Positions 41,014 to 48,769 of a stretch of 48,769 nt of DNA are shown here, one piece after another. Both the position numbers and the translations under genes were made by a program. Every line of letters begins with the position of its first letter. The first letter of the stretch is position 1. The notes under the pieces were generated by a model. It was not told where the DNA came from. It ran no database searches and saw only the letters and a list, made by a program, of their open reading frames with translations. This DNA comes from Pseudoalteromonas sp. HM-SA03 (lineage in GTDB: Bacteria > Pseudomonadota > Gammaproteobacteria > Enterobacterales > Alteromonadaceae), in the NCBI RefSeq assembly GCF_002289345.1, contig NZ_NSDG01000099.1:1376-50144 (forward strand), written 5' to 3'.

Positions 41014-42024
41014 ATGTTAAAAGATACTGTAATTTTCAAAGAGCAATACAACGGTCAAATGCCAGCTGCACTTCAGGAGCGTTTTTTACCGGAAGGTCCA
41101 GATTTCCCGCTTGTAATTGAAGATACTAGCGGAACACACAGTGCCGCGCAGTGGGTTGCTGACAATGCAGCAAAAATAGATCAACAGCTGAAACAATTCG
41201 GTGCGATTCTACTACGTGGTTTTAATCTACAGAATGAAGACGACTTCCGTGACGTCGCAAATGAATTTATTCCGACACTCGCAAAATATATGGAAGGCGC
41301 GACACCTCGCACTAATCTCGGCAAAGGCGCTTACACCTCAACTGAGTTTCCTAATGAATTGAGCATCGCACAGCACAACGAGTTGTCATACGTTAAACAA
41401 TGGCCAATGAAGATTGCATTTAGCTGCATGATCCCTGCAGAGGAACGCGGTGCGACACCTATCGCAGATGTTAGAAAAGTGCATGACTATATTGACGCTG
41501 ATATTAAAGCCAAGTTTGAAGAGCATGGTTGGATGTTAGTACGAAACTATGGCAATGGCTTAGGCCCAACTTGGCAAAAAGCATTCAACACTGATGATAT
41601 TGAAGAAGTTAAAGCATACTGTCATAAAGCGGATGTTGAGTTGGAAATTATCAGCGCCGATCAAATCCGTACTCGCCAAGTGCGCCCTGCTATTCGCGAT
41701 CACATTCATACCGGTGAAAAGGTGTGGTTTAACCATGCTGCATTCTGGCACCCGTCAAGTTTGTGTCCAGTGATTAGAAAAGAGTTAGTGTCTCAATTTG
41801 GCGAAGAAGCGTTAACTTATAACACAATGTATGGCGACGGCTCTGTGATCCCTGATGATGTGATTGAGCATATTAACGAAGCCTATAAAAAAGCGACCGT
41901 AACTTTCTTGTGGGAAAAAGGCGATGTGTTACTGATGGATAACATGTTGGTATCACACGGCCGCGACCCATTCAAAGGCGAGCGCCGGGTTGTTGTTTCA
42001 ATGGGCGAGCCAGTGGAACTATAA
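41014..42024 (+). CDS. TauD/SyrP-like Fe(II)/2-oxoglutarate-dependent oxygenase
   Basis: A 336-residue cytoplasmic oxygenase that uses Fe(II), O2 and 2-oxoglutarate. The iron ligands are visible as QHNELSY (H121, E123) and LVSHGRDPF (H315). The 2-oxoglutarate-binding Arg is in GERRVVVSM (R324 or R325). The MDNMLVSHGRDPFKGERR tail is typical of the SyrP branch, which hydroxylates the beta carbon of amino acids held on NRPS carrier proteins. Here the likely target is one of the Gln or Ile residues, before or after loading. This is inferred from family and position, since no substrate pocket was compared. AAAGGAA precedes the ATG, and it lies in the NRPS operon. Confidence 0.88.
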   Translation: MLKDTVIFKEQYNGQMPAALQERFLPEGPDFPLVIEDTSGTHSAAQWVADNAAKIDQQLKQFGAILLRGFNLQNEDDFRDVANEFIPTLAKYMEGATPRTNLGKGAYTSTEFPNELSIAQHNELSYVKQWPMKIAFSCMIPAEERGATPIADVRKVHDYIDADIKAKFEEHGWMLVRNYGNGLGPTWQKAFNTDDIEEVKAYCHKADVELEIISADQIRTRQVRPAIRDHIHTGEKVWFNHAAFWHPSSLCPVIRKELVSQFGEEALTYNTMYGDGSVIPDDVIEHINEAYKKATVTFLWEKGDVLLMDNMLVSHGRDPFKGERRVVVSMGEPVEL

Positions 42025-42072
42025 GTTAGTCATGTGGCTCGTGACTGTGAGCCCCAAAATAGCAGGTTTATT

Positions 42073-43692
42073 ATGTTGCTTTACTATATTAAAAAATTCA
42101 AAAAGATCATGTTCTTATCGGGGCTCGCTAGTTTGTTTACTGCGGCTACATCGATAGCTTTGTTTCATATGATAGGGGAAAGTGGGGAAACCGGTTTTCA
42201 GCCTCTAGAGGTTGTTGTGTTTGCGGTATTAGTCACGTTTCTATTAGCGGCTTCAATGACGACGAGTTACTTTCTCTCTCAATACAGTGCAGGCACAGTA
42301 AACAGTGTGCGCCAAAACCTAGTTAGTCGAATTTTGGGAACCGATTATGACAAACTAGAAAAAGCTGGTAGAGCGCGACTGTATAACGTTCTGACTAATG
42401 ATGTGAATGCTATCTCGGGGGCGCTCGCTGAGATGCCAGCTTTCGTTTATAACAGTTTTCTGTTGTTAGCTTGTTTCGGTTATCTATTTGTACTGTCTGA
42501 AGTCATGTTTGGCATTCTCGTCTTGGCTGCCTTCGTGTCATTTTTAATCACAAAAATAGTAATGACAAAAATAACCAAGGCCGCAAACCAAATGCGTGAA
42601 CATCAAGACCATGTATTTGAGGGCTATAAGGGTATTTTAGATGGCGCGAAACAATTAACAGTCAACAAAGCGAGACGCCAGTATTTTTTTGAGAAGCGCC
42701 TACAGCCAGTGATGACTGAATTACGCAGCAGCGAGCGTGAATATGGCTTTGCCTGGGACATTAATCGCAATATAAGTCAGGTGGTGATTTTCATCACGCT
42801 GGGCGCCATAGTTGCGGTAAGTCATTATCTACAACGCACTGAATTAGTAATGAGTTATATCCTTATCGTAACTTACATTGCGGCACCATTCGGTTATGTG
42901 ATGAACCTATGGCAAAACATCGCGCGGGCGCGCGTCTCAATGCAAAAAATCGAATCTTTACAGCTTGGCAGTGAACAAGGTGGATTAACTACAGATCAGC
43001 ATGCGTCGCTTTCAGACAACTGGAATAAGTTAGTTTTTAAAGATGTCTCTTTCGCCTATGAAGCGAAAGGAGAAGATACCGCTTTTTCTTTGCCTAAACT
43101 GAATCTGACTTTTAATAAAGGAGAAATTATTTTTATTACCGGTGGTAACGGCAGTGGTAAGTCAACATTCTTACACTTGCTATTGGGCCTTTACACCCCT
43201 TCAAAGGGCGTAATAAAAGTAGATGAACAGGAAGTGCATGCAGCTCAACTTGATAGCTATAGAGATAAAATTACGATGGTACTGCCCGATTTCTACCTTT
43301 ATCGTGAGCTGTTAGATGCTAAAGGTGAGCCAGTAGATAGAGAAAGGGCGAATACATTGCTGGCTCAGTTTCAATTGGATCACAAGCTAAGTGTGGATGA
43401 GGAAGGGTTTTCTGCCACACAGTTTTCCCAAGGACAGAGAAAGCGTTTGGCATTGATCGCCTCAATTCTCGAAGATAAAGATATTTATGTGCTAGATGAA
43501 TGGGCGGCAGATCAAGACCCACATTTTAGAGCGCTATTTTATCAAGAATTGCTGCCATGGTTGAAATCGCAAGGTAAAACAGTAATTGCAGTAACTCATG
43601 ATGACAAATACTTTCACCTCGCTGATCGCCATATCAAGTTTGATCAGGGGCAGGCAGAAGAGTTGAACCAGAAAAAACAACAAGCTGCATAA
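42073..43692 (+). CDS. PvdE/SyrD-type cyclic peptide ABC exporter
   Basis: A 539-residue half-transporter with a membrane domain then an ATPase domain. Six hydrophobic segments run from FLSGLASLFTAATSIALFHM to the IAAPFGYVMNLWQN region. The Walker A is GGNGSGKST (357-365), the signature FSQGQRKRLALIASIL (from 451), and the Walker B region DIYVLDEWAADQDPHFR. The DEWAADQDP string and VIAVTHDDKYF are hallmarks of the PvdE/SyrD group, which moves NRPS peptides across the inner membrane. I use ATG 42073, with GCAGG upstream. The GTG at 42034 would add 13 polar residues with no family support. With the exported acylase in the same operon, it makes a PvdE-PvdQ-like export and trimming route. Confidence 0.9.
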   Translation: MLLYYIKKFKKIMFLSGLASLFTAATSIALFHMIGESGETGFQPLEVVVFAVLVTFLLAASMTTSYFLSQYSAGTVNSVRQNLVSRILGTDYDKLEKAGRARLYNVLTNDVNAISGALAEMPAFVYNSFLLLACFGYLFVLSEVMFGILVLAAFVSFLITKIVMTKITKAANQMREHQDHVFEGYKGILDGAKQLTVNKARRQYFFEKRLQPVMTELRSSEREYGFAWDINRNISQVVIFITLGAIVAVSHYLQRTELVMSYILIVTYIAAPFGYVMNLWQNIARARVSMQKIESLQLGSEQGGLTTDQHASLSDNWNKLVFKDVSFAYEAKGEDTAFSLPKLNLTFNKGEIIFITGGNGSGKSTFLHLLLGLYTPSKGVIKVDEQEVHAAQLDSYRDKITMVLPDFYLYRELLDAKGEPVDRERANTLLAQFQLDHKLSVDEEGFSATQFSQGQRKRLALIASILEDKDIYVLDEWAADQDPHFRALFYQELLPWLKSQGKTVIAVTHDDKYFHLADRHIKFDQGQAEELNQKKQQAA

Positions 43693-43706
43693 ATAAAGGA
43701 GCACAT

Positions 43707-43916
43707 ATGTTTGATTTTATCAAAGGTCGCAAGACCCCAGAAACACCAAAAAGTACGGATATCGAAGTTGTTGGAGCTGAAAGCGAAGTGACAGTGAAAG
43801 AATCCCAGTACATCGACGGTGGTAAAGTGGTGAAAGAGCGCCATGTAACTGTTACCAAAGGGGATGGCGGACCAGTCCCAACCACGCCGAATCCGCCCCA
43901 AATTCCAGCTAAATAG
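43707..43916 (+). CDS. Small protein of unknown function, last gene of the NRPS operon
   Basis: A 69-residue protein that I do not recognise. It has no signal peptide or membrane segment. The N-terminus MFDFIKGRKTPETPK is basic. The middle has alternating hydrophobic and charged residues typical of beta strands (DIEVVGAESEVTVKE, KVVKERHVTVTK). The end is a Gly/Pro-rich tail (GDGGPVPTTPNPPQIPAK). A strong AAAGGAG lies five bases before the ATG, and it follows the exporter by 14 bases, so it is probably translated. It is not an MbtH protein, since the NxEExxSxWP pattern is absent. It could be a chaperone-like accessory, an immunity factor or a peptide precursor; nothing distinguishes these. Confidence 0.65.
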   Translation: MFDFIKGRKTPETPKSTDIEVVGAESEVTVKESQYIDGGKVVKERHVTVTKGDGGPVPTTPNPPQIPAK

Positions 43917-43930
43917 GTGCTGAACATTGA

Positions 43931-43958
43931 GTGGCGCGAGACGAAAGCTTCGTGCCAC
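43931..43958 (+). terminator. Bulged hairpin after the NRPS operon
   Basis: ACGAA/TTCGT with an AGC loop is extended by GTGGC/GCCAC across a five-base bulge on the left side. It is followed by TTTAGC. It lies 14 bases after the last gene and may end the operon. The rest of 43959-44243 holds no gene that I can see, and no clear glmU promoter. Confidence 0.4.
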
Positions 43959-44243
43959 TTTAGCTCGCTTTTAGCGTGTTAAAACGATTTAGCTGACTGT
44001 GTTGTAGGTACTATTGCATTCTTTTAACGTACCTTTTGATTAAACCTCGGTGTGGAAGAAAAGTACACTCTTACCTTTCTCACCAATCCTCGCTACAATA
44101 TTGCGCAATTTGTACTTAGTAAGTGCTTGTTGTCTGCTAAAAGCTATTTCGGTATTACGGTGCACAATGAAGTGACCGGATTAAAGACAAGAGTATTGAA
44201 CCGTATGTTTGTTTTTTGACACAAGAAAAAGGATCCTGTGTTC

Positions 44244-45602
44244 ATGCCGTTAAATACAATTATTCTTGCTGCGGGTAAAGGCACTCGTATGCGCTCTAAG
44301 TTGCCAAAAGTACTTCACCCTATTGCTGGAAAGCCGATGGTTCAGCATGTTATCGACAATGCAGTCTCATTGGGCGCACACTCTACCAATTTAGTTTTCG
44401 GTCATGGTGCGCAGCAGCTACAAGCTGCGTTATCACATAATGAAGTGAACTGGGTTCATCAAGCAGAGCAGTTAGGTACAGGTCACGCGGTAGCGGTTGC
44501 GAAAGAGCACATTGGTGACGATGATAAAGTTTTAATCCTCTATGGTGATGTGCCACTCACAAAGCTGAGCACGCTGCAGCGTTTGTTGGATGTGACGCCA
44601 GATGACGGCCTTGCAGTACTCACTGTTGATTTAGCAAACCCGACAGGTTACGGCCGTATGCTGCGCGAAAATGGCAAATTGGTTGGTATTGTCGAACAAA
44701 AAGATGCCTCTGCGGAGCAACTTGCTATTACCGAGATCAATACAGGCATTATGGCTGCTAATGGTAAGCTTTTGAAAAAGTGGTTGGGGCAGCTATCAAA
44801 CGAGAATGCACAGGGCGAATATTATCTCACTGACATCGTTGCAATGGCACACGATGAGGGAATAGAAATTACCTCAGCACAACCAGACGATAAGATGGAA
44901 GTTGAAGGTGCGAATAACCGTGTACAACTTGCTGCCTTAGAGCGTGCTTATCAGGCTTGGCAAGCAGAAGCCCTGATGATTAACGGTGCAAGTCTAGCTG
45001 ACCCTGCTCGTATTGATGTGCGTGGACAGGTAACCACAGGTCAAGACGTTTTAATCGACGTAAATGTGGTGTTTGAAGGTAATGTAGAGATCGGTGACGA
45101 TGTCGTCATTGGTCCAAACTGCGTACTTAAAAATTGTAAAATTGGTAATGGTGTTGTGATTAAAGCCAATACTCTTATTGAGGATGCGTCAGTCGCTGAT
45201 AAATGTACTTTAGGCCCTTTTGCTCGTTTGCGCCCTGGTGCGATCATGGAAGAAGACTCTCATATTGGTAACTTTGTCGAGATGAAGAAATCTCGTTTGG
45301 GGAAAGGTTCAAAAGCTAATCACTTGACCTACCTTGGAGATGCTGAAATTGGGGAAAAAGTGAATATTGGCGCTGGGACCATTACGTGTAACTACGATGG
45401 TGTGAATAAATCAAAAACCATTATTGGCGATAACGCTTTTATTGGCTCAAATTCATCGCTGGTTGCACCGGTGGAAATTGGTAGTACAGCAACGATTGGC
45501 GCAGGCTCAGTGATTACCTCAAGTGTTAAGGATGAACAATTAGCGGTAGCGCGCGGAAAGCAGCGAAATCTAGATGGCTGGCAGCGTCCAATTAAAAAGT
45601 AA
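44244..45602 (+). CDS. glmU: Bifunctional UDP-GlcNAc pyrophosphorylase / GlcN-1-P acetyltransferase
   Basis: A 452-residue cytoplasmic enzyme. It acetylates glucosamine-1-phosphate and then joins it to UMP, making UDP-GlcNAc for peptidoglycan and lipopolysaccharide. The N-terminal uridyltransferase has [25 protein letters not shown], with YGDVPL later. The C-terminal left-handed beta-helix has hexapeptide repeats ([21 protein letters not shown]) and the acetyltransferase region [17 protein letters not shown] prefer ATG 44244, which gives [11 protein letters not shown] like other GlmU proteins. GTG 44238 is possible, and the AAAAGGA site does not decide. In many relatives glmU follows atpC closely and glmS follows glmU; here 30 kb separate it from atpC, and exporter genes follow instead. 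Confidence 0.96.
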   Translation: MPLNTIILAAGKGTRMRSKLPKVLHPIAGKPMVQHVIDNAVSLGAHSTNLVFGHGAQQLQAALSHNEVNWVHQAEQLGTGHAVAVAKEHIGDDDKVLILYGDVPLTKLSTLQRLLDVTPDDGLAVLTVDLANPTGYGRMLRENGKLVGIVEQKDASAEQLAITEINTGIMAANGKLLKKWLGQLSNENAQGEYYLTDIVAMAHDEGIEITSAQPDDKMEVEGANNRVQLAALERAYQAWQAEALMINGASLADPARIDVRGQVTTGQDVLIDVNVVFEGNVEIGDDVVIGPNCVLKNCKIGNGVVIKANTLIEDASVADKCTLGPFARLRPGAIMEEDSHIGNFVEMKKSRLGKGSKANHLTYLGDAEIGEKVNIGAGTITCNYDGVNKSKTIIGDNAFIGSNSSLVAPVEIGSTATIGAGSVITSSVKDEQLAVARGKQRNLDGWQRPIKK

Positions 45603-45650
45603 TAAGTTTATTTTATATTTATTATCATAGAGATAGTATAACACTTCTCA

Positions 45651-45689
45651 GAATGAAATAAGGTAAATCATACTTGCCTTATTTCATTC
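45651..45689 (+). terminator. Strong hairpin terminator after glmU
   Basis: GAATGAAATAAGG (45651-45663) pairs perfectly with CCTTATTTCATTC (45677-45689). The stem extends by TAA/TTG with one wobble, around a seven-base loop, and is followed by CTTTCTG. The A-rich 5' arm and T-rich 3' arm suit termination in both directions. Confidence 0.75.
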
Positions 45690-45697
45690 CTTTCTGT

Positions 45698-45711
45698 TAC
45701 CACCCGTGGTA
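45698..45711. promoter_or_regulatory. 14-bp dyad, possible operator for the exporter genes
   Basis: TACCAC-CC-GTGGTA is a perfect inverted repeat 52 bases before the adaptor start, in an otherwise AT-rich leader. Its size and position suit a small dimeric regulator. No matching regulator is in the window and no strong -35/-10 pair was found. Confidence 0.4.
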
Positions 45712-45763
45712 CATTGTATTTTCAATAAAAAAATATTAACAATAATATTACTCGAAAAGTGCT

Positions 45764-47008
45764 ATGGAAAATTTATTTCGCCGTGAGGTGTTAGAGCATA
45801 AACAGCACCGCTTAGAGGGGACAATTAGCTTAATCCAACCGCCCGTATTTAAGACGCTGGGATTACTCATATTAACGGTTGTGATTTTAAGTATCGTGTT
45901 TCTATCAAGTGGTAGCTATACCAGAAAGGAAAGAGTGTCTGGCGTTATTGAACCCAGTGGTGGACTGCTGCGCGTTGCCGCAATGCAACAGGGGGTGGTG
46001 TCTGAAGTGTTGGTCAAAGAGGGTGAACAAGTTGCTGTTGGGCAACCCTTGCTGCGAATCGCATCTGCAAAACATAGCACGGAAGCCACTGAATTAAATC
46101 AAGCCTTACTTAACCAGTACCGGTTTCAACAAAAAAATCTATTACAACAAATAGAGCAATTGCGAGGTCAATATCAACTTGATATTGAGGAATTGCAGCA
46201 ACAAGAAAGCACTGTAAGAGAAAAGTTACATGAACTTGAGAGCCAAGCAACTACGTTCCAAGAACGGTTACTACTTAATCAAGACTTAGTATCGCAAATT
46301 GCAACGCTAAAAGGCACTGGATACATCTCTGAGCTGGAGTTACAGCGTCAGAAAGACACTTTGCTTTCGCTAAAGCAGCAATCGTCCTCTATCCGCTCGG
46401 AGCGCATTGCGCTGGAATCGCAACTTAAAAATGTCAAAAACCAATTGGCTAAATTGCCCATTGAACACCAAAACCGAATTTCTCAGCTGCAATCACAACA
46501 AGCTGACCTGCTTATCCAAATCTCATCCATCGAGCAGGAGCGACTTGGTGAAGTTCGTGCGACTCAGTCCGGTGTGGTGACAGGATTACTGGCAAAGCTA
46601 GGTAAAAATATTTCCATGGGTCAACACTTGCTTACCCTTATCCCCGAGCATAGTGATATGCAAGCAATAGTTTATATCCCAACTTCTGCCTTTGGTTTTA
46701 TTAAAGAAGGGCAAGAGACGAAACTGCGTTATCACGCTTTTCCCTATGAAAAGTTTGGCATTTACAAAGGAAAAATTGTGGAACTCAGTAACAGTGTGAT
46801 TTTACCTGAGGAAACCAATATGCCAGGTATTATCCAAGAGCCAGCGTACCGCGTGGTGGTTGCGTTGGATGAGCAAGTGGTGAAAGCATACGGTAAAGAT
46901 ACTGCATTGCGAGCAGGTATGACACTGGATGCCGATATTGTGGTAGAAGATCGCTCATTATTGCGTTGGTTGTTCGACCCAGTATTTAGCATCAAAGGCC
47001 AATTATAA
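45764..47008 (+). CDS. HlyD/CvaA-like secretion adaptor (membrane fusion protein)
   Basis: A 414-residue inner-membrane adaptor for a peptidase-containing ABC exporter, nearly the length of CvaA of the colicin V system (413). After a short cytoplasmic tail (NLFRREVLEHKQHRLEGTIS) there is one membrane helix (LGLLILTVVILSIVFLSSG). Next come a lipoyl half (VSEVLVKEGEQVAVGQPLLRI), a long coiled coil (about 110-265, rich in Gln, Glu and Leu), the second lipoyl half (VRATQSGVVTGLLAKLGKNISMGQHLLTLIP) and a beta-barrel. It precedes the ABC gene by 17 bases. No TolC homologue is in the window. The ribosome site (GAAAAG) is weak. Confidence 0.88.
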   Translation: MENLFRREVLEHKQHRLEGTISLIQPPVFKTLGLLILTVVILSIVFLSSGSYTRKERVSGVIEPSGGLLRVAAMQQGVVSEVLVKEGEQVAVGQPLLRIASAKHSTEATELNQALLNQYRFQQKNLLQQIEQLRGQYQLDIEELQQQESTVREKLHELESQATTFQERLLLNQDLVSQIATLKGTGYISELELQRQKDTLLSLKQQSSSIRSERIALESQLKNVKNQLAKLPIEHQNRISQLQSQQADLLIQISSIEQERLGEVRATQSGVVTGLLAKLGKNISMGQHLLTLIPEHSDMQAIVYIPTSAFGFIKEGQETKLRYHAFPYEKFGIYKGKIVELSNSVILPEETNMPGIIQEPAYRVVVALDEQVVKAYGKDTALRAGMTLDADIVVEDRSLLRWLFDPVFSIKGQL

Positions 47009-47025
47009 GAAGTAAAAGGGTTGAT

Positions 47026-48769
47026 ATGGAAATGGAACACGAAGGCGCAGCCAATAAATTAGAGTTTTGGTCGCGGAAATCTTTACCTGTGATCATTCAA
47101 TCAGAAGCGGCTGAGTGCGGTCTTGCAAGCCTTGCTATGGTTGCGGGATATCATGGTTACCATACTGACTTAACACGCCTAAGACAGCGTTTTAGCATTT
47201 CAATCGAAGGTTGTACGCTGCTCGACATCATGCACTTTGCCGAGAAGCTGCACTTAACCTCAAGACCGCTGCGAATTGAACTTGAGGATTTAGATGCGCT
47301 GCAAACACCGGCAATTTTACATTGGGACATGAACCATTTTGTGGTGCTTAAAAAGGCCAACGAAAAGCGCATCGTGATCCACGACCCAGCAGGTGGCGAA
47401 AAAACCTTTACGATGGAAGAAGCTTCTAAGCACTTTACTGGAGTGGTGCTTGAGTTAACGCCAACCAAAGAGTTTGAGAAGAAAGAGCAAAAGGCCAGTT
47501 TGAAGTTCTCCGATTTTTGGAGTCGTATTACTGGCTTAAAACGTTCATTGCTGCTGATTTTTATGCTTTCCATTTTGCTACAGGTATTTACGCTTGCAGC
47601 ACCTTATTATATTCAGCTGGTCATAGACGATGTCATACTCACTGGGGACACCTCATTATTAACCGTGCTTGCGGTTGGCTTCTTTTTAGTCCTATTGTTT
47701 GAAATTGCCACCAATGCGCTGCGAGGCTTCACCTTGCTACACTTTGGTAATCAGATGAATATTCAATTGGGAGCGAACCTATTTCACCATTTAGTGCGCT
47801 TACCTATCGCCTATTTTGAGAAGCGCCATATGGGGGATGTCGTTTCTCGCTTTGGCTCTCTTCAGCAAGTAAAGCAACTTCTTACAACTGGCGTCATTGA
47901 AGCGATTATTGATGGCTTAATGGCGATTATTACCTTAGCGATGATTTTCTTTTACAGCCCCATGTTATCAGCGGTTGTGTTAGTGGCTGTGATCACTTAC
48001 GCGATTATCAGAATGGTCATGTATAAGCCATTTCGTAATATCAGTGAGCAAGAAATCATGGCGCGCGCGGAAGAAAATTCCAACTTTATGGAAACGGTAC
48101 GCGGGATCCAAACAATTAAATTATTTGGCTCAGAGGTCAAGCGAGAAGGGCAGTGGCAAAATCGCTACGCTAGTGCAATTAACCACAATATCCGCTTGGG
48201 CAATTTTAAAATTGGTTACGACGCGATTAACCGGGCGCTATTTGGTATCGAGAATATCATTGTGGTTTATTTGGCGGCACACTTAGTGATTGCTGGTGGA
48301 TTTAGTACCGGTATGCTGTTTGCTTTTATGTCTTACAAACGTCAGTTTATGGATAAGACCGCAAATCTTATAGAAAAGCTCATTGAGTTTAAAATGTTAG
48401 GCCTCCACTTTGACCGTATCGCTGATATTGCTTTAACGGACAAAGAAGAGTTGCAACCAGATCAATATCGCAAACTGAATATCGAAGGTAAAATTGAAGT
48501 AAAAAATCTGTCGTTCGCATATTCAGACGCAACACCAAATGTTATTGAAAAACTAAACTTAACAATCAATGCGGGTGAGTCAGTAGCAATCACCGGGCCT
48601 TCTGGTTGCGGTAAGTCGACATTACTTAAGTTAATGCTGGGGCTAAATAAACCATCCAGCGGTGAAATCTTGGTGGATGGCATATCTCTTAGCCAAATTG
48701 GCGCTAGACAATACCGCCAGCAGATTGCTGCGGTGATGCAAGACGATGAGTTATTATCAGGTACGGTGG
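47026..48769 (+). CDS. Peptidase-containing ABC transporter (C39, CvaB-like), 3' end cut by window
   Basis: The first 581 codons of a bacteriocin/microcin exporter; the frame is open at the window end. The N-terminal C39 peptidase, which removes double-glycine leaders, has QSEAAECGLASLAMVAGYHG with the catalytic C31, HWDMNHFVVL with H104, and IHDPAGG with D120. All three active-site residues are therefore present. A six-helix membrane domain follows (for example LLLIFMLSILLQVFTLAAPYY, then IPIAYFEKRHMGDVVSRFGS-like sequence). The ATPase Walker A is GPSGCGKST (524-532), and the Q-loop region VMQDDELLSGTV is last. The signature motif and Walker B lie outside the window. It pairs with the CvaA-like adaptor upstream. 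The substrate peptide is not visible here; the two Sec-type peptides at 19 kb lack a GG leader. Confidence 0.92.
   Translation, partial: MEMEHEGAANKLEFWSRKSLPVIIQSEAAECGLASLAMVAGYHGYHTDLTRLRQRFSISIEGCTLLDIMHFAEKLHLTSRPLRIELEDLDALQTPAILHWDMNHFVVLKKANEKRIVIHDPAGGEKTFTMEEASKHFTGVVLELTPTKEFEKKEQKASLKFSDFWSRITGLKRSLLLIFMLSILLQVFTLAAPYYIQLVIDDVILTGDTSLLTVLAVGFFLVLLFEIATNALRGFTLLHFGNQMNIQLGANLFHHLVRLPIAYFEKRHMGDVVSRFGSLQQVKQLLTTGVIEAIIDGLMAIITLAMIFFYSPMLSAVVLVAVITYAIIRMVMYKPFRNISEQEIMARAEENSNFMETVRGIQTIKLFGSEVKREGQWQNRYASAINHNIRLGNFKIGYDAINRALFGIENIIVVYLAAHLVIAGGFSTGMLFAFMSYKRQFMDKTANLIEKLIEFKMLGLHFDRIADIALTDKEELQPDQYRKLNIEGKIEVKNLSFAYSDATPNVIEKLNLTINAGESVAITGPSGCGKSTLLKLMLGLNKPSSGEILVDGISLSQIGARQYRQQIAAVMQDDELLSGTV

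Noticed and set aside
43707..43916. MbtH-like protein
   Set aside because: The conserved Trp and Pro pattern of MbtH proteins is absent.
45603..45763. Possible double-glycine leader peptide before the adaptor gene
   Set aside because: The stretch is taken up by the glmU terminator and AT-rich leader and has no start codon followed by a GG-type leader.

Overview
The window looks like chromosome of a marine gammaproteobacterium, most likely Pseudoalteromonas or a close relative. The reasons are the order mioC - oriC - mnmG - rsmG - parA - parB - atpIBEFHAGDC, the Dam-type (GATC-rich) origin, and the AT-leaning intergenic DNA. The genus is inferred from gene order and protein style, not from a database search.

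Region 1 (1-13.6 kb) is the conserved replication-origin block. It starts with a 5'-truncated ICL/PEP-mutase-family gene that abuts one end of a small inverted-repeat element. Then come mioC, a recognisable oriC (DnaA boxes, three GATC-led AT-rich 13-mers, at least 15 GATC sites), mnmG, rsmG, parA, parB and the complete nine-gene F1Fo ATP synthase operon. The atp operon has a clear promoter upstream and a strong terminator after atpC.

Region 2 (13.6-43.9 kb) lies between atpC and glmU, which are neighbours in many gammaproteobacteria, so I read it as an inserted accessory block. It holds a second, complete copy of the inverted-repeat element (about 190 bp with a 9-bp direct repeat on each side) and a periplasmic adaptor plus RND pump. 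It also holds two tandem genes for small secreted peptides sharing TPxCPNFPxCWP, and a convergent membrane-bound ToxR/CadC-type regulator with a long propeller-like periplasmic domain. Divergent from the regulator is one tightly packed operon: an exported Ntn-hydrolase (penicillin-acylase family), three NRPS proteins, an Fe(II)/2-oxoglutarate oxygenase, a PvdE/SyrD-type ABC exporter and a 69-residue unknown protein.

The NRPS line reads C-A-T-C-A*-T* / docking-C-A-T / docking-C-A-T-C-A-T-TE, where A* and T* look dead. Specificity residues read by hand suggest Gly (weak), Gln, Ile/Val, Gln. My model is that a capped short Gln-rich peptide is made in the cytoplasm, sent to the periplasm by the ABC exporter, trimmed there by the acylase (as PvdE and PvdQ do for pyoverdine), and possibly expelled by the RND pump. 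The product looks undescribed to me, but I could not search for it.

Region 3 (44.2-48.8 kb) is glmU followed by a CvaA-like adaptor and a CvaB-like ABC transporter with an N-terminal C39 peptidase, cut by the window end. This is a microcin/bacteriocin-type export pair with no precursor peptide visible here. No tRNA, rRNA or CRISPR array was recognised.
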